Origin: a virus | DNA length: 45,065 nt | Reading direction: 5' to 3' (one strand) | IMG/VR virus record: IMGVR_UViG_3300025047_000026 | Location: 1 to 45,065 of that record | Shown here: positions 19,895 through 28,735 of the stretch, piece after piece | How the letters are laid out: each line of letters begins with the position of its first letter | Numbering within the stretch: the first letter of the stretch is position 1 | Notes under the pieces: model-generated | The model's input: the letters and a program-made list of their open reading frames with translations, nothing else | What the model was told of the DNA's origin: nothing | The model's database searches: none | Translations under genes and position numbers: made by a program

Positions 19895-22098
19895 TGCAAC
19901 AAGACCACGGCGATATGAACAAGGCGGAAGAACCGACCGGCGAACTTGAAGCGAGTGCCAAGGATTGGTGCGACATGCTCAAGGATGCCGAGAAGTCGTT
20001 TTCGACCTGGCATGACAAGTGCGACAACATCGCCAAGCTGTATGCGGACCTGAAGCGGCTTGCCGGAGAGACGACCGAGCGGGAAATGAAGCTGTTCTGG
20101 GCGAATGTCGAGGTGCTGAAGCCCACGATCTACGCCCGTCCGCCGCAGCCTGTGGTGAAGGTGCGCCATTCGATCCGCAAGCCTGTGCCCCGTGCTGCTG
20201 CGATCATGGTCGAGCGCTGCCTGGCAACCAATTTCGACCTGCGGGACATTCACTCGACCCTGCTGGAAGCGCGGGATGATCTGGCCCTGTTCGGACGGGG
20301 CGCAACATGGGTGCGCTACAAGACCGAAGGACAGGTCGTTGAGCCTGATCCGAACACATTGCAGGACGGGGAAGGGCAGGACGAGCCGGAAGTCGAGGGC
20401 TTCGAGGAATACACCTGCTACGATCATGTGAACCGCAAGGAGTTCCTGCACGAGCCTGTCCGGACGTGGCGGGAGGTCGGCTGGGTGGCACGGGCAAGCT
20501 GGCTGACGGCAAAGGAAGGCAAGCGCCGGTTCGGCAAGCAGTGGACAGGCGTCACCTACACCGAGGACAACAAGGACACGGCTGAAGAGTACAAGGTCGA
20601 CAAGAAGGCGAAGGTCTGGGAGATCTGGCACAAGGGCCGCAATACGGTGGTCTGGGTGCATGAGGGTTGCGACCATGTGCTGGACGAGCGCGAGCCGTGG
20701 CTGAAGCTTGAGGGCTTCTTCCCGTGCCCGAAGCCCGCCTATGCGACGCGAGAGCCTGAAAGCCTGACCCCGGTTCCGGACTTCCTGTTCTACAAGGACC
20801 AGATCGAGGAAGTGAACGAGTACACCGAGCGGATTTCTGCCCTGGCAGAGGGGCTGCGGCTCAAGGGCTTCTACTCGGCAGGCGGCGAAGACATAGGCAA
20901 CGCGGTCGAGACGGCGCTACAGCAGACGGACAATAATGCGGTCATGATCCCGGTGCCGAGCGTCGCGGCGATGGGTCAGGGCATGAAGGACTCGATTGTC
21001 TGGATGCCGATCCGTGAGGTGGCCGAGACAATCACCTCCCTGATCCAGTTGCGCAAGCAGGTGATCGAGGACATTTACCAGATCAGCGGCATTTCCGACA
21101 TCATGCGCGGAGAAACGCAGGCCAGCGAGACGGCCACGGCGCAGAACATCAAGACCCAATATGGGAATGTGAGGGTGCGCGAACGCCAGAACGAGATGAT
21201 CCGGCTGGCGGACCAGATGATGAGCATCGACGGCGAGATCATGTCGGAGAACTTCCAGCCCGAGACGATGCTGTCCATGTCGCAGATGGAGAACGTCCTG
21301 CCAATGCAGGTGCTTGAGCAGCACAAGCAGATGACCATGCAGCACCAGCAGGCCGCGCAGATGGCGCAGCAAGGCCAGCAGCAGCCCCCACAGCCGGGCC
21401 AGCCCCCTCAGCCAGCCCCGCAGGTGCCGCCGCCCCCTCCGCCGCTTCCACGCGACGCTGTGAGCCAGGAGGAAGTGTTTGCGCTGCTGCGGAATGAGAA
21501 GATGCGTCCGTTCATCCTGCAAACGGCTTCGGATTCCACGGTGCAGCCCAATGAGGACGCCGAGAAGCAACGCCGCAACGAGTACGCGCAAGCCGTTGGC
21601 GGCCTGTTCGCGCAGGCCGGGCCTGTGGTTCAGTCCTTCCCGCCAGCCGGCGCCCTGTTCGGCGAAATGCTGAAATTCGTATCCGGCGCCTATCGGGCCG
21701 GTCGGGAGATGGAGAGCGTCATCGACGACTTCACCGACCAGATGATGGAGATGGCGAAAGCACCGAAGGATGAAGGGCCGAGCCCGGAGCAGATCAAGGC
21801 GCAGGCCGAGACGAAGCGCATGGAAATGCAGCAGCAGATCGACGGCCAGAAGGCGCAGGTCGAAGGCCAGAAGATGATGATGGAGGCCAGGACCGCGCAG
21901 ATGGAAGCCGCCAACAAGCAGCGTGAAATGCAGATGCAGGGCGCAATGGACCAGATGCGGATGGCGCATGAGCAGCAGATGGCCGGGATGACCGAGCGCC
22001 TGAAGGAAATGGACATTACCATCAAGGAACTGGCCGTAGAGGCCGCCAGGGCCAAACCGAAACCGAATGGGAGTGCGAGCCATGAGCGACGAACCTGA
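19894..22098 (+). CDS. portal protein (P22-like)
   Basis: This 734-residue protein follows terminase in the usual place. The N-terminal part (KDAEKSFSTWHDKCDNIAKL, EMKLFWANVEVLKPTIYARP) and the middle part (SDIMRGETQASETATAQNIK) match portals of P22-like podoviruses. Long portals of this group carry a helical C-terminal barrel. Here residues about 470-520 are Gln/Pro-rich and 630-715 are Met/Gln-rich coiled coil. Starts at 19894 or 19915 are both possible. The large reverse-strand frame within it is a shadow of the skewed composition. Confidence 0.9.
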   Translation: MQQDHGDMNKAEEPTGELEASAKDWCDMLKDAEKSFSTWHDKCDNIAKLYADLKRLAGETTEREMKLFWANVEVLKPTIYARPPQPVVKVRHSIRKPVPRAAAIMVERCLATNFDLRDIHSTLLEARDDLALFGRGATWVRYKTEGQVVEPDPNTLQDGEGQDEPEVEGFEEYTCYDHVNRKEFLHEPVRTWREVGWVARASWLTAKEGKRRFGKQWTGVTYTEDNKDTAEEYKVDKKAKVWEIWHKGRNTVVWVHEGCDHVLDEREPWLKLEGFFPCPKPAYATREPESLTPVPDFLFYKDQIEEVNEYTERISALAEGLRLKGFYSAGGEDIGNAVETALQQTDNNAVMIPVPSVAAMGQGMKDSIVWMPIREVAETITSLIQLRKQVIEDIYQISGISDIMRGETQASETATAQNIKTQYGNVRVRERQNEMIRLADQMMSIDGEIMSENFQPETMLSMSQMENVLPMQVLEQHKQMTMQHQQAAQMAQQGQQQPPQPGQPPQPAPQVPPPPPPLPRDAVSQEEVFALLRNEKMRPFILQTASDSTVQPNEDAEKQRRNEYAQAVGGLFAQAGPVVQSFPPAGALFGEMLKFVSGAYRAGREMESVIDDFTDQMMEMAKAPKDEGPSPEQIKAQAETKRMEMQQQIDGQKAQVEGQKMMMEARTAQMEAANKQREMQMQGAMDQMRMAHEQQMAGMTERLKEMDITIKELAVEAARAKPKPNGSASHERRT

Positions 22099-22411
22099 GA
22101 CTGATGATTTCAACCCGGACGAAGTTGTGCCCATCGAGGACGTGAATGCGGAGGGTGTGTTGCCGGTGGAGGATGTGCCGGTCACAGAGCTTGCCTTGCT
22201 TCGTTTCCGGTGCGGCCTGACCGTTGCGGGCATCAACCTCGTGATTGACGAGGAAGAGCGCAAGCGCATGGGGCGCCTCGATTATCCGTGGGGTGAAGCC
22301 ATGAAGCAGGAAATGCGTCTGGCTGCGGCCACGCCGTCTGATCTCAAGGGCGCACGGGAGGCAATTGTGGAAGTCGCCCGCAAGGCGCGTGGAGGGGATG
22401 GGCGTGCGTGA
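22082..22411 (+). CDS. hypothetical head-module protein
   Basis: This 109-residue protein has an acidic N-terminus (SDEPETDDFNPDEVVPIEDV) and a helical C-terminal half. It overlaps the portal gene by 17 bases and the next gene by 14. The segment GINLVIDEEERKRMGRLDYP is not recognised. Confidence 0.6.
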   Translation: MSDEPETDDFNPDEVVPIEDVNAEGVLPVEDVPVTELALLRFRCGLTVAGINLVIDEEERKRMGRLDYPWGEAMKQEMRLAAATPSDLKGAREAIVEVARKARGGDGRA

Positions 22412-22634
22412 GGACGTGATCGAGCTTATCAAGGCAATACTGGAAGATGAAAAATCCCCGGTTTTGGGTGCATATTACCTTCTGTCCTGGTCGGAAATCC
22501 CTGCCGCACAGATAATGGAGGCCGTTGGAATACTGAAAGTCGCGCTAGATCACGAGGGTCATATTTGCCAGTTTACGGACTTCGGCCGGCGCGTTTTGGA
22601 AGATGACGCGATAAAAGGGGTCCTCAATGCCTAG
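22398..22634 (+). CDS. hypothetical small protein, winged-helix-like
   Basis: This is a 78-residue protein; ELIKAILEDEKSPVLGAYYL and the ending ICQFTDFGRRVLEDDAIKGV suggest a small helical fold with the end of a winged helix. The start at 22398 follows GGAGGGG. The function is unknown. Confidence 0.55.
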   Translation: MGVREDVIELIKAILEDEKSPVLGAYYLLSWSEIPAAQIMEAVGILKVALDHEGHICQFTDFGRRVLEDDAIKGVLNA

Positions 22635-22989
22635 AGAGCGCTTCTGCAAGTGCTGCAAGGGCTGGCATGAACTCGACGCCTGGCCGCACAACTGCATGCC
22701 GGAGCGGCTTGGCCAGCGGTCTGATCTCGCGGCCCCGATGCTGATCCGTGACAATATCGAGCCTGTGCGGTCGATGCTCGACGGCCAGCTCTACGATTCC
22801 AAATCCACCCTTCGCGCCACCTACAAGCAGGCAGGCGTGGTCGAGGTGGGCAATGACAGCTCCTACACCCAGCCCGACGCGATCAAACCGCGCACGGCTG
22901 CCAGTGAGAAGGCCTTGAAACAGGCCATCAAGAAAGACCGCGAAGCCGCTGTTGGCAAAGCGCTCAGCCGGGCCGGTCTCGGCGCCTAG
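22627..22989 (+). CDS. small head-module protein with Cys-rich N-terminus
   Basis: This is a 120-residue protein. The N-terminus FCKCCKGWHELDAWPHNC has four Cys and two His, suggesting a zinc-binding knuckle. The rest is helical and basic (SEKALKQAIKKDREAAVGKA). Proteins like this are found between portal and scaffold genes in podovirus-like prophages; their role is not known. The start overlaps the previous stop by 8 bases, with AGGGG upstream. Confidence 0.65.
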   Translation: MPRERFCKCCKGWHELDAWPHNCMPERLGQRSDLAAPMLIRDNIEPVRSMLDGQLYDSKSTLRATYKQAGVVEVGNDSSYTQPDAIKPRTAASEKALKQAIKKDREAAVGKALSRAGLGA

Positions 22990-22993
22990 AATC

Positions 22994-23014
22994 CACATTC
23001 CCTCAGACGGAGAC
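22994..23014 (+). repeat. 21-base translation leader, copy 1
   Basis: The stretch starting CACATTCCCTCAGACGG and ending with the ribosome site CGGAGAC is identical to 25677-25697. It ends 4 bases before the scaffold start codon. Confidence 0.85.
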
Positions 23015-23018
23015 ACGC

Positions 23019-24089
23019 ATGACTGATGAAACCGCCACGGCGGATGCCGAGCCCATTGCCGAAACGATTGAAGTCGCGGAGCCATCCACGGCACGCGGAT
23101 CGATCGACAGCGCCTTTGATAGTGTTTTTGGCAGCGAAGGCGATGACGACACGCCCGCCCCGGAGGGAGAGGCGGCTGAATTAACGGAAGCCGCTGCGCC
23201 CCGTGAGGATGGCCGGGACGCGCAAGGCCGGTTCAAGGCGAAGGAGGCCGCAGATAACGCGCCGGAAGTCGTGGAAGACGCCGACAAGCCGGAAGCGGAG
23301 CCAGCTGCCGTGCAGGGCCATGAAGCCCCGCCAGAGCGCTTTTCCCCGGCCGCGAAGGAGGCATGGGCGCAGGCCCCGGAAGCGGTCCGCGCCGAAGTTC
23401 ACCGCGCCGTCACCGAGCTTCAGCAGGGCCTCGACAAGTACAAGGCCGATTCCGACAGCTGGAACGAGATTTCCGAGTTCAAGACGCTTGCCGACCAGCA
23501 TGGCGTGAACATGAAGGACATGATGACCAATTATGTCACGGCCGATCAGCGGCTGGGGAAGGATCTGGTTGGCGGTCTCGATCACATCGCCCAGCAATAC
23601 GGCTATTCCCTGCGGCAGATTGCCGAACATGTGCTGGGCCAGCCCGTTGACCAGCAGCAAGGCCAGCAGGATCAGGTGATCCGGGAGCTTCGCGCCGAGG
23701 TAGGGCAGCTGAAGCAGCAGGTCTCCGGCGTCAACGAGAATTTTGCCACCCATCAGCGGACCAGCATTGACAGCATGGTCACAGGATTTGCCTCGGAAAA
23801 CCCGAGGTTCACAGAATTGCAGCCGGTCATCGCGGAGATGATCCAGACCGGGTTTGCAAAGGGCGACACACCGGAAGCGCGTCTGAAAGACGCCTATGAG
23901 AAGGCGGACCGGCTCAACCCCGCGCCGAAAGCTCCGGACGTTCCCACCCCCGCCAAGAGTGCTCAGACCACCATTGGCAACCTTTCCGTAACCGGCGCGC
24001 CCGGTGCAGGCTCAAACCCTGCCACCCGCAAGCCGGCCGCTTCGACCCGCGATGCATTGGACCGTGCGTTCGATGTGGCGGGTCTCTGA
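23019..24089 (+). CDS. phage scaffolding protein
   Basis: This 356-residue protein is very acidic and low-complexity for about 100 residues, then helical and coiled coil (EVHRAVTELQQGLDKYKADS, VIRELRAEVGQLKQQVSGVN), with a basic Ala/Pro-rich C-terminus. It lies immediately before the major capsid gene, which is the typical composition and place of a scaffold for procapsid assembly. Its ribosome site lies in the repeated 21-base leader. Confidence 0.8.
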   Translation: MTDETATADAEPIAETIEVAEPSTARGSIDSAFDSVFGSEGDDDTPAPEGEAAELTEAAAPREDGRDAQGRFKAKEAADNAPEVVEDADKPEAEPAAVQGHEAPPERFSPAAKEAWAQAPEAVRAEVHRAVTELQQGLDKYKADSDSWNEISEFKTLADQHGVNMKDMMTNYVTADQRLGKDLVGGLDHIAQQYGYSLRQIAEHVLGQPVDQQQGQQDQVIRELRAEVGQLKQQVSGVNENFATHQRTSIDSMVTGFASENPRFTELQPVIAEMIQTGFAKGDTPEARLKDAYEKADRLNPAPKAPDVPTPAKSAQTTIGNLSVTGAPGAGSNPATRKPAASTRDALDRAFDVAGL

Positions 24090-24117
24090 CATCCACACAA
24101 ATCAGGGAGTCCACTAG

Positions 24118-25125
24118 ATGGCACTCGTATCAGACGAAAGGCTCCAGGAAGCCTTTTCCCTGGCGCTTGAGGATCGGTCAAAGGGGTATGCAGACCTCGT
24201 ATCGAACTCGAACGCCATCCTGTACACCATGCGTCAGCGCAACCAGTTCAAGCCCTTTGCCGGGCCGAGCATCCGTGAGCGCCTGCTGTACAATGAATCG
24301 GGGACTTACACCCGCTATAGCGGGTATCAGTACCTCAACCCTGCGCCGGCCGAGCTGTTCAACGACGCCGAGTTCACCGCAAAGCTGGCCGCCGTTTCGG
24401 TCACGCTCTCGGGTGAGGACATCCTCAAGAACTCCGGCAAGAACCAGCTCAAGGACATCATGGAGGAGCATATCTCCGCAGCCGAGACCGAACTGGTCGA
24501 CCGGTTTGTCGAAGATCTGCACTCCGATGGTACGGCGTCCAACCAGATTGGCGGGCTCCAGCTGGCCATTCCGACGACGGTAAACTCCGGCATTTATGGC
24601 GGCATTGACCGCTCTGCAAATGCCGTGTGGCAGACGTCGAGCTATGATGCCCATTCTGCGTTCAGCGGCATCACGCAGGTCACGTCCTCGACCGTGAAGA
24701 CCATCTTCGACAACATCATGATCGAACGGTCTCGCGGCAACAAGGGGCCGAACCTGATCTGTGCGTCGCAGCAGCACTACATTGCCTATACCGGCGCCCT
24801 CGACTCGATCCAGCGGATCAATGACGAGAACGGCATGGGCAAGCTGGGCTTCACGTCGCTCAAATACTATGGCGGCGGCAAGTCTGTGGACGTTGTGCTT
24901 GAGGGCGGGATCGGATCGGCCATGCCGGACAATGTGTCCTACTTCATCGACACGTCCGCGCTCCGGTTCCGGTATCACCCGGATCGCAATTTCGTGAAGT
25001 TTGGCGGGAAGCAACGCCCGATCAACCAGGATGCAATGGTCCAGCACATCGGTTTCTACGGAAACCTGACGCTGAACAACCCGCTGCACATGGCCAAACT
25101 CTATGACTCCAACACTGGCTCATAA
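24118..25125 (+). CDS. major capsid protein
   Basis: This 335-residue protein begins ALVSDERLQEAFSLALEDRS and contains NQFKPFAGPSIRERLLYNES, a DILKNSGKNQLKDIMEEHIS helix and an ending LNNPLHMAKLYDSNTGS. The pattern fits major capsid proteins of podovirus-like prophages, and it follows the scaffold. AGGGAG lies about 10 bases before the ATG. It has no delta-domain or protease, consistent with a separate scaffold. Confidence 0.88.
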   Translation: MALVSDERLQEAFSLALEDRSKGYADLVSNSNAILYTMRQRNQFKPFAGPSIRERLLYNESGTYTRYSGYQYLNPAPAELFNDAEFTAKLAAVSVTLSGEDILKNSGKNQLKDIMEEHISAAETELVDRFVEDLHSDGTASNQIGGLQLAIPTTVNSGIYGGIDRSANAVWQTSSYDAHSAFSGITQVTSSTVKTIFDNIMIERSRGNKGPNLICASQQHYIAYTGALDSIQRINDENGMGKLGFTSLKYYGGGKSVDVVLEGGIGSAMPDNVSYFIDTSALRFRYHPDRNFVKFGGKQRPINQDAMVQHIGFYGNLTLNNPLHMAKLYDSNTGS

Positions 25126-25137
25126 GGAGATTTGATC

Positions 25138-25632
25138 ATGGCTGATTGGACCCCTGCCGATAACATCCTTATCGGACAGAACATCGATGAGACGTCGACC
25201 ACGCAAAAGCACGTGCTGGGCGACATCGTGAAAATGAAGCACGCGACCTATGGGGTGGGTGAGTTCATCTATCTCAAGGGGCTCGACACAACGGCGGTCG
25301 GCTCGGTTGTCACCTACAATTCCGACGACTATTCGACCACGCTGGCGGTTGCCAATGCGGTTGGGCCGGTGGCGACTTCCATGTCCGCCAATGTGACCGA
25401 CTCCTACGGGTGGTATCAGGTCGGCGGCAAGGGCGTGGCCAAGGTGCTCGCCAGCTTCGCTGACAATGCGGACTGCTACCTGACGGCCACGGCTGGCTCC
25501 ATTGATGATGCAGACGTCGCCGGGGATTACATCCGCGGCATGAAAGGCGCCTCTGCCATCGACACGCCGTCCACAGGGCTCGCGGAAGTCGAATTGTGGC
25601 GGCCCCAGGTCGCTGACGGCAAGGATAACTAG
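25138..25632 (+). CDS. head decoration/stabilising protein candidate
   Basis: This is a 164-residue, beta-rich protein (GVGEFIYLKGLDTTAVGSVV) directly after the capsid gene. Such proteins usually decorate or stabilise the head. The ATG at 25138 with AAGGAG at 8 bases is preferred to a TTG at 25132. Assignment comes from position and composition. Confidence 0.6.
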   Translation: MADWTPADNILIGQNIDETSTTQKHVLGDIVKMKHATYGVGEFIYLKGLDTTAVGSVVTYNSDDYSTTLAVANAVGPVATSMSANVTDSYGWYQVGGKGVAKVLASFADNADCYLTATAGSIDDADVAGDYIRGMKGASAIDTPSTGLAEVELWRPQVADGKDN

Positions 25633-25640
25633 CCGCACTG

Positions 25641-25676
25641 ACCGGGGCGGGACTGATCTCGCCCCGGTTCCCCTTT
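25641..25676 (+). terminator. hairpin after the capsid genes, possible terminator
   Basis: ACCGGGGCG (25641-25649) pairs perfectly with CGCCCCGGT (25660-25668), followed by a pyrimidine tract TCCCCTTT. The T run is interrupted, so it may be an mRNA-stabilising or partial terminator that lets capsid mRNA outnumber downstream mRNA. Confidence 0.6.
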
Positions 25677-25697
25677 CACATTCCCTCAGACGGAGAC
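25677..25697 (+). repeat. 21-base translation leader, copy 2
   Basis: It is identical to 22994-23014 and also places CGGAGAC just before a start codon (25702). Confidence 0.85.
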
Positions 25698-25701
25698 CTC
25701 A

Positions 25702-26442
25702 ATGTCAGACGACCATCGCCCTCATTTGCACGTCACCTTCTTCTCGAAAGAGCAGGAAGACCCCGCCGCCATGACCGCCGCTCAGGAAGCCGGAGCATGG
25801 GACGGTATCCCGATCTTCAAGGACGTCGAGTTCGTCCGGATCAAGATCGTGGGAGACCCGAAGACCGAACTGGTCGCCCCGGCCAATGACCCGACGACCG
25901 ATCCGGAAACCCGCCAGCGCATGACCTACAAGGAGCGGTTCCCGCGCCATTACGAAGCGTTCAAGGCCGGTCAGGAGACGATTGACGGCACACCGCTGGC
26001 TGAATTGCCGGGCATCACGGCCTCCCGCATCGCCAATTTCAAGGCCCGCAATGTCCACTCCATCGAATCTCTCGCCATGCTGGATGGTGAAGCCCTGAAA
26101 GGGCTCGGCATGGGCGCCCGTGAAATGAAGAACCAGGCTCAGGCATGGCTCGACAATGCCCGCTCCGGCGCACCCGGACAGGCGGCAAAGGAGAACGCCG
26201 ACCTGAAGGCCCAGCTTGAAGAGATGAAGGCAAAGCTGGACGCCCTGTCGACCGGCAAGCCGGATGCTCCCGCCAAGGAGGAAGACACCGTTCAGGGCGG
26301 CGAGTTCGACGGCTTCGACCGGGCCATGCTGCGACAATACCTGAAGGAGAATGACCAGCCCCCGAAAGGCAATCCGTCCCTCCAGACCCTTCTGGGCATG
26401 GCTCAGGAAGTCTCGGACGCCAAGGGCCGGGTTGACGCATGA
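25702..26442 (+). CDS. phage structural protein with helix-hairpin-helix segment
   Basis: This 246-residue protein has an N-terminal beta-like part (HLHVTFFSKEQED, FKDVEFVRIKIVGDP). A helix-hairpin-helix-like stretch follows at about 100-150 (LAELPGITASRIANFKARNV, LAMLDGEALKGLGMGAREMK), then a coiled coil (KENADLKAQLEEMKAKLDAL). It lies between the capsid and connector genes and is probably a head or head-completion protein. The next gene overlaps by 4 bases. Confidence 0.6.
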   Translation: MSDDHRPHLHVTFFSKEQEDPAAMTAAQEAGAWDGIPIFKDVEFVRIKIVGDPKTELVAPANDPTTDPETRQRMTYKERFPRHYEAFKAGQETIDGTPLAELPGITASRIANFKARNVHSIESLAMLDGEALKGLGMGAREMKNQAQAWLDNARSGAPGQAAKENADLKAQLEEMKAKLDALSTGKPDAPAKEEDTVQGGEFDGFDRAMLRQYLKENDQPPKGNPSLQTLLGMAQEVSDAKGRVDA

Positions 26443-27140
26443 CCGTCCTGTCCGTCACGCGCGAGGCCTGCACGCAGGGCATCGCCCTTGAGCAGCCCAC
26501 CTTGCTGATCGGCTCCACCACGCGCGAAGTGGTGGAGCTGGCCGGGCTCGTGCAGGATGTGGCGGACATGATCGCCCGGAGTTTCGAGTGGCAGAAGCTG
26601 AATGCGATTGCGACGATCACGGGAGATGGCGCGACCGAGGATTTTGACCTGCCGGCGGACTATGACCGGATGCTGAAGAAGTCACAGCTCTGGTCCTCGT
26701 CTCTGGAGACCCCGCTGAGCCCGATCAGTGGCCGGGACAAATGGCTGGGTCTGGACGTTCAGAGCTTCGATTTCGTCATCAATGCGTGGATCATCTATGG
26801 CGGTCAGGTCCATGTAAAGCCTGCGCTCGCCACCGGAGTGACCGCGAAATACTGGTATCAGTCGAACAAGAAGGTGGTTGCGACCGACGGCACGACCACC
26901 AAGGCAAGCTTCACGGCGGATTCGGACGTGTTCCGCCTCGATGAGCAATTGCTGAAATACGGCCTGATCTGGCGCTGGCGGTCCATGAAGGGCCTGCCTT
27001 ATGCCGAAGACCTTGCGACCTATGGCCGGCGGCTTGAGCAACTGGCCTCCGACGACAAGGGCAGCCGCATGATCCGGATCGGGCGAAGCCGCTTCTCGCA
27101 GGACCTGACAGTCGCCTATCCGCAGAGCATCACCGGATGA
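26439..27140 (+). CDS. head-tail connector/adaptor protein (P22 gp4-like position)
   Basis: This 233-residue protein contains LVQDVADMIARSFEWQKLNA, DFDLPADYDRMLKKSQLWSS, and the ending LATYGRRLEQLASDDKGSRM. This arrangement matches adaptor proteins that attach below the portal in podoviruses. The start and stop overlap neighbours as ATGA. Confidence 0.65.
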   Translation: MTVLSVTREACTQGIALEQPTLLIGSTTREVVELAGLVQDVADMIARSFEWQKLNAIATITGDGATEDFDLPADYDRMLKKSQLWSSSLETPLSPISGRDKWLGLDVQSFDFVINAWIIYGGQVHVKPALATGVTAKYWYQSNKKVVATDGTTTKASFTADSDVFRLDEQLLKYGLIWRWRSMKGLPYAEDLATYGRRLEQLASDDKGSRMIRIGRSRFSQDLTVAYPQSITG

Positions 27141-28735
27141 GGGTTGCCCTGCAGCCGAAATCAAGAGGCGCAATGGACCCCCGGCCCCGGCGGGCACGGG
27201 CCAAGACATTTGCGGCGCCTGTCCGGGGCCTTGTCACCAATCAGAATTTGTCAGTCGGGCTCGATCAGGCGGCGCTGGTTCTCGACAACTGGTTCCCGAC
27301 ACAGACAGGTATTCGCCTGCGGGGCGGCACCTTGAGGCATGCCACGATTGGCACGGACCCGGTCCTGTCGATGTGGAATTATGTCTCCGGCAATGTCGAC
27401 AAGCTGTTTGCGTCTGATGCGGGCAACATCTTCGATGTGACGGCCCCGGCAGACCCCGAAGTGGCGCCCACGGCGGATGTGACCGGCCTGAGCGGCGGAG
27501 ACTGGACCTTCGTGCAGTTCGAGACGGCAGGAGGGGATTATCTTGTCGGCGTCAACGGAATGGACACGCCCCGGCAATATGACGGATCAAGCTGGGCTTC
27601 ATCCACCATGTCGGCCTCCGGGCTCACGACCTCCAATCTCAGCCATGTCTGGACGTTCAAGGAGCGCCTCTACTTTGTCGAGGACGGCACCATGTCGTTC
27701 TGGTATCTGAGCACCGGCGCGATCACCGGAACGCCGGTGGAGTTCTCCCTGGCGGGCGTCTTCAACAAGGGCGGCTCGCTGATGTTTGGCGGCACATGGT
27801 CGCTTGATGCCGGGGACGGCGTGGATGATCTCTGCGTCCTTGTCAGCACGCTCGGCGAAGTTGCGGTCTATCAGGGCACCGATCCCTCGAATGCCAGCAC
27901 ATGGTCGCTTGTGGGCCGCTATGACATTGCCCCGCCACTGGGCAAGCGCGCTGTGGAAAAGGCGGGGGGGGACCTGCTGATTGCCACGGAAGAGGGGATC
28001 ATCCCGATTTCGATGGCGGTCTCGAAGGACCCGGCGGCGCTGTCCCTGTCGGCTGTGACACGTACCATCGAACCGGACTGGCTGGACGAGGTGCGCGACC
28101 GGCGCACCCTGCCGTGGACCCTCAAGAAATGGCCCCGGCAGAACATGCTTGTCGTGGGCATGCCGTCTCCCGGCCCCGGCATCGAGTCGCGAACCTTCGT
28201 TGCCAACCTGGAGACCGGGGGATGGTGCCGGTTCACCGGCGCGACATGGGATGTGCGCAGCCAGACCGTTCTGGAAGGGGTGCATTATGTCGGCGGGGCC
28301 GATGGCGTGATCTACCAGACCGAAAGCACAGGCTCCGACAATGGCTCCAACTATACGAGCGTCTGCGTTCCGCATTTCTCTCATCTCGGCGTGCGCGGCC
28401 CCATCAAGTCGGTCAATCTTGTGCGCCCGACCTATCGCGGCGCAAAGGCGTTCATCGACAAGGTGTCCATGTCGGTGAACTACACAATCAGCCTTCCTCC
28501 TGCGCCGTCCTCCGTTGCGGATTCCAGCGATGATGAATGGGATAGCGGGCTTTGGGATGAAGCGGTTTGGGACGCAACAGGCTCAACAGTCATCCGCAGT
28601 CAGTGGCGCGCGGTTGCAACGGCCGGGTTCGTGGTCGCCCCACAGGTCCAGATCACCAGCGGTGTGACGCCCAAGCCGGATGCGGAACTGATGAGCATCG
28701 ACGTGATGTATGAGATTGGCGAGGTGGTGGTGTGA
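27137..28735 (+). CDS. tail/DNA-stabilisation protein (P22 gp10-like)
   Basis: This 532-residue, beta-rich protein has the opening AKTFAAPVRGLVTNQNLSVG and LDNWFPTQTGIRLRGGT. Repeated blade-like segments follow (WTFKERLYFVEDGTMSFWYL, DLLIATEEGIIPISM, YVGGADGVIYQTES), as in propeller-shaped tail hub or gp10-like proteins of podoviruses. It follows the adaptor gene, where P22 has its DNA stabilisation protein. Confidence 0.65.
   Translation: MRVALQPKSRGAMDPRPRRARAKTFAAPVRGLVTNQNLSVGLDQAALVLDNWFPTQTGIRLRGGTLRHATIGTDPVLSMWNYVSGNVDKLFASDAGNIFDVTAPADPEVAPTADVTGLSGGDWTFVQFETAGGDYLVGVNGMDTPRQYDGSSWASSTMSASGLTTSNLSHVWTFKERLYFVEDGTMSFWYLSTGAITGTPVEFSLAGVFNKGGSLMFGGTWSLDAGDGVDDLCVLVSTLGEVAVYQGTDPSNASTWSLVGRYDIAPPLGKRAVEKAGGDLLIATEEGIIPISMAVSKDPAALSLSAVTRTIEPDWLDEVRDRRTLPWTLKKWPRQNMLVVGMPSPGPGIESRTFVANLETGGWCRFTGATWDVRSQTVLEGVHYVGGADGVIYQTESTGSDNGSNYTSVCVPHFSHLGVRGPIKSVNLVRPTYRGAKAFIDKVSMSVNYTISLPPAPSSVADSSDDEWDSGLWDEAVWDATGSTVIRSQWRAVATAGFVVAPQVQITSGVTPKPDAELMSIDVMYEIGEVVV

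Noticed and set aside
20917-22269. 450-codon reverse-strand frame rich in His/Leu/Arg
   Set aside because: It is the complement of the Met/Gln-rich coding sequence of the portal gene and is not a real protein.
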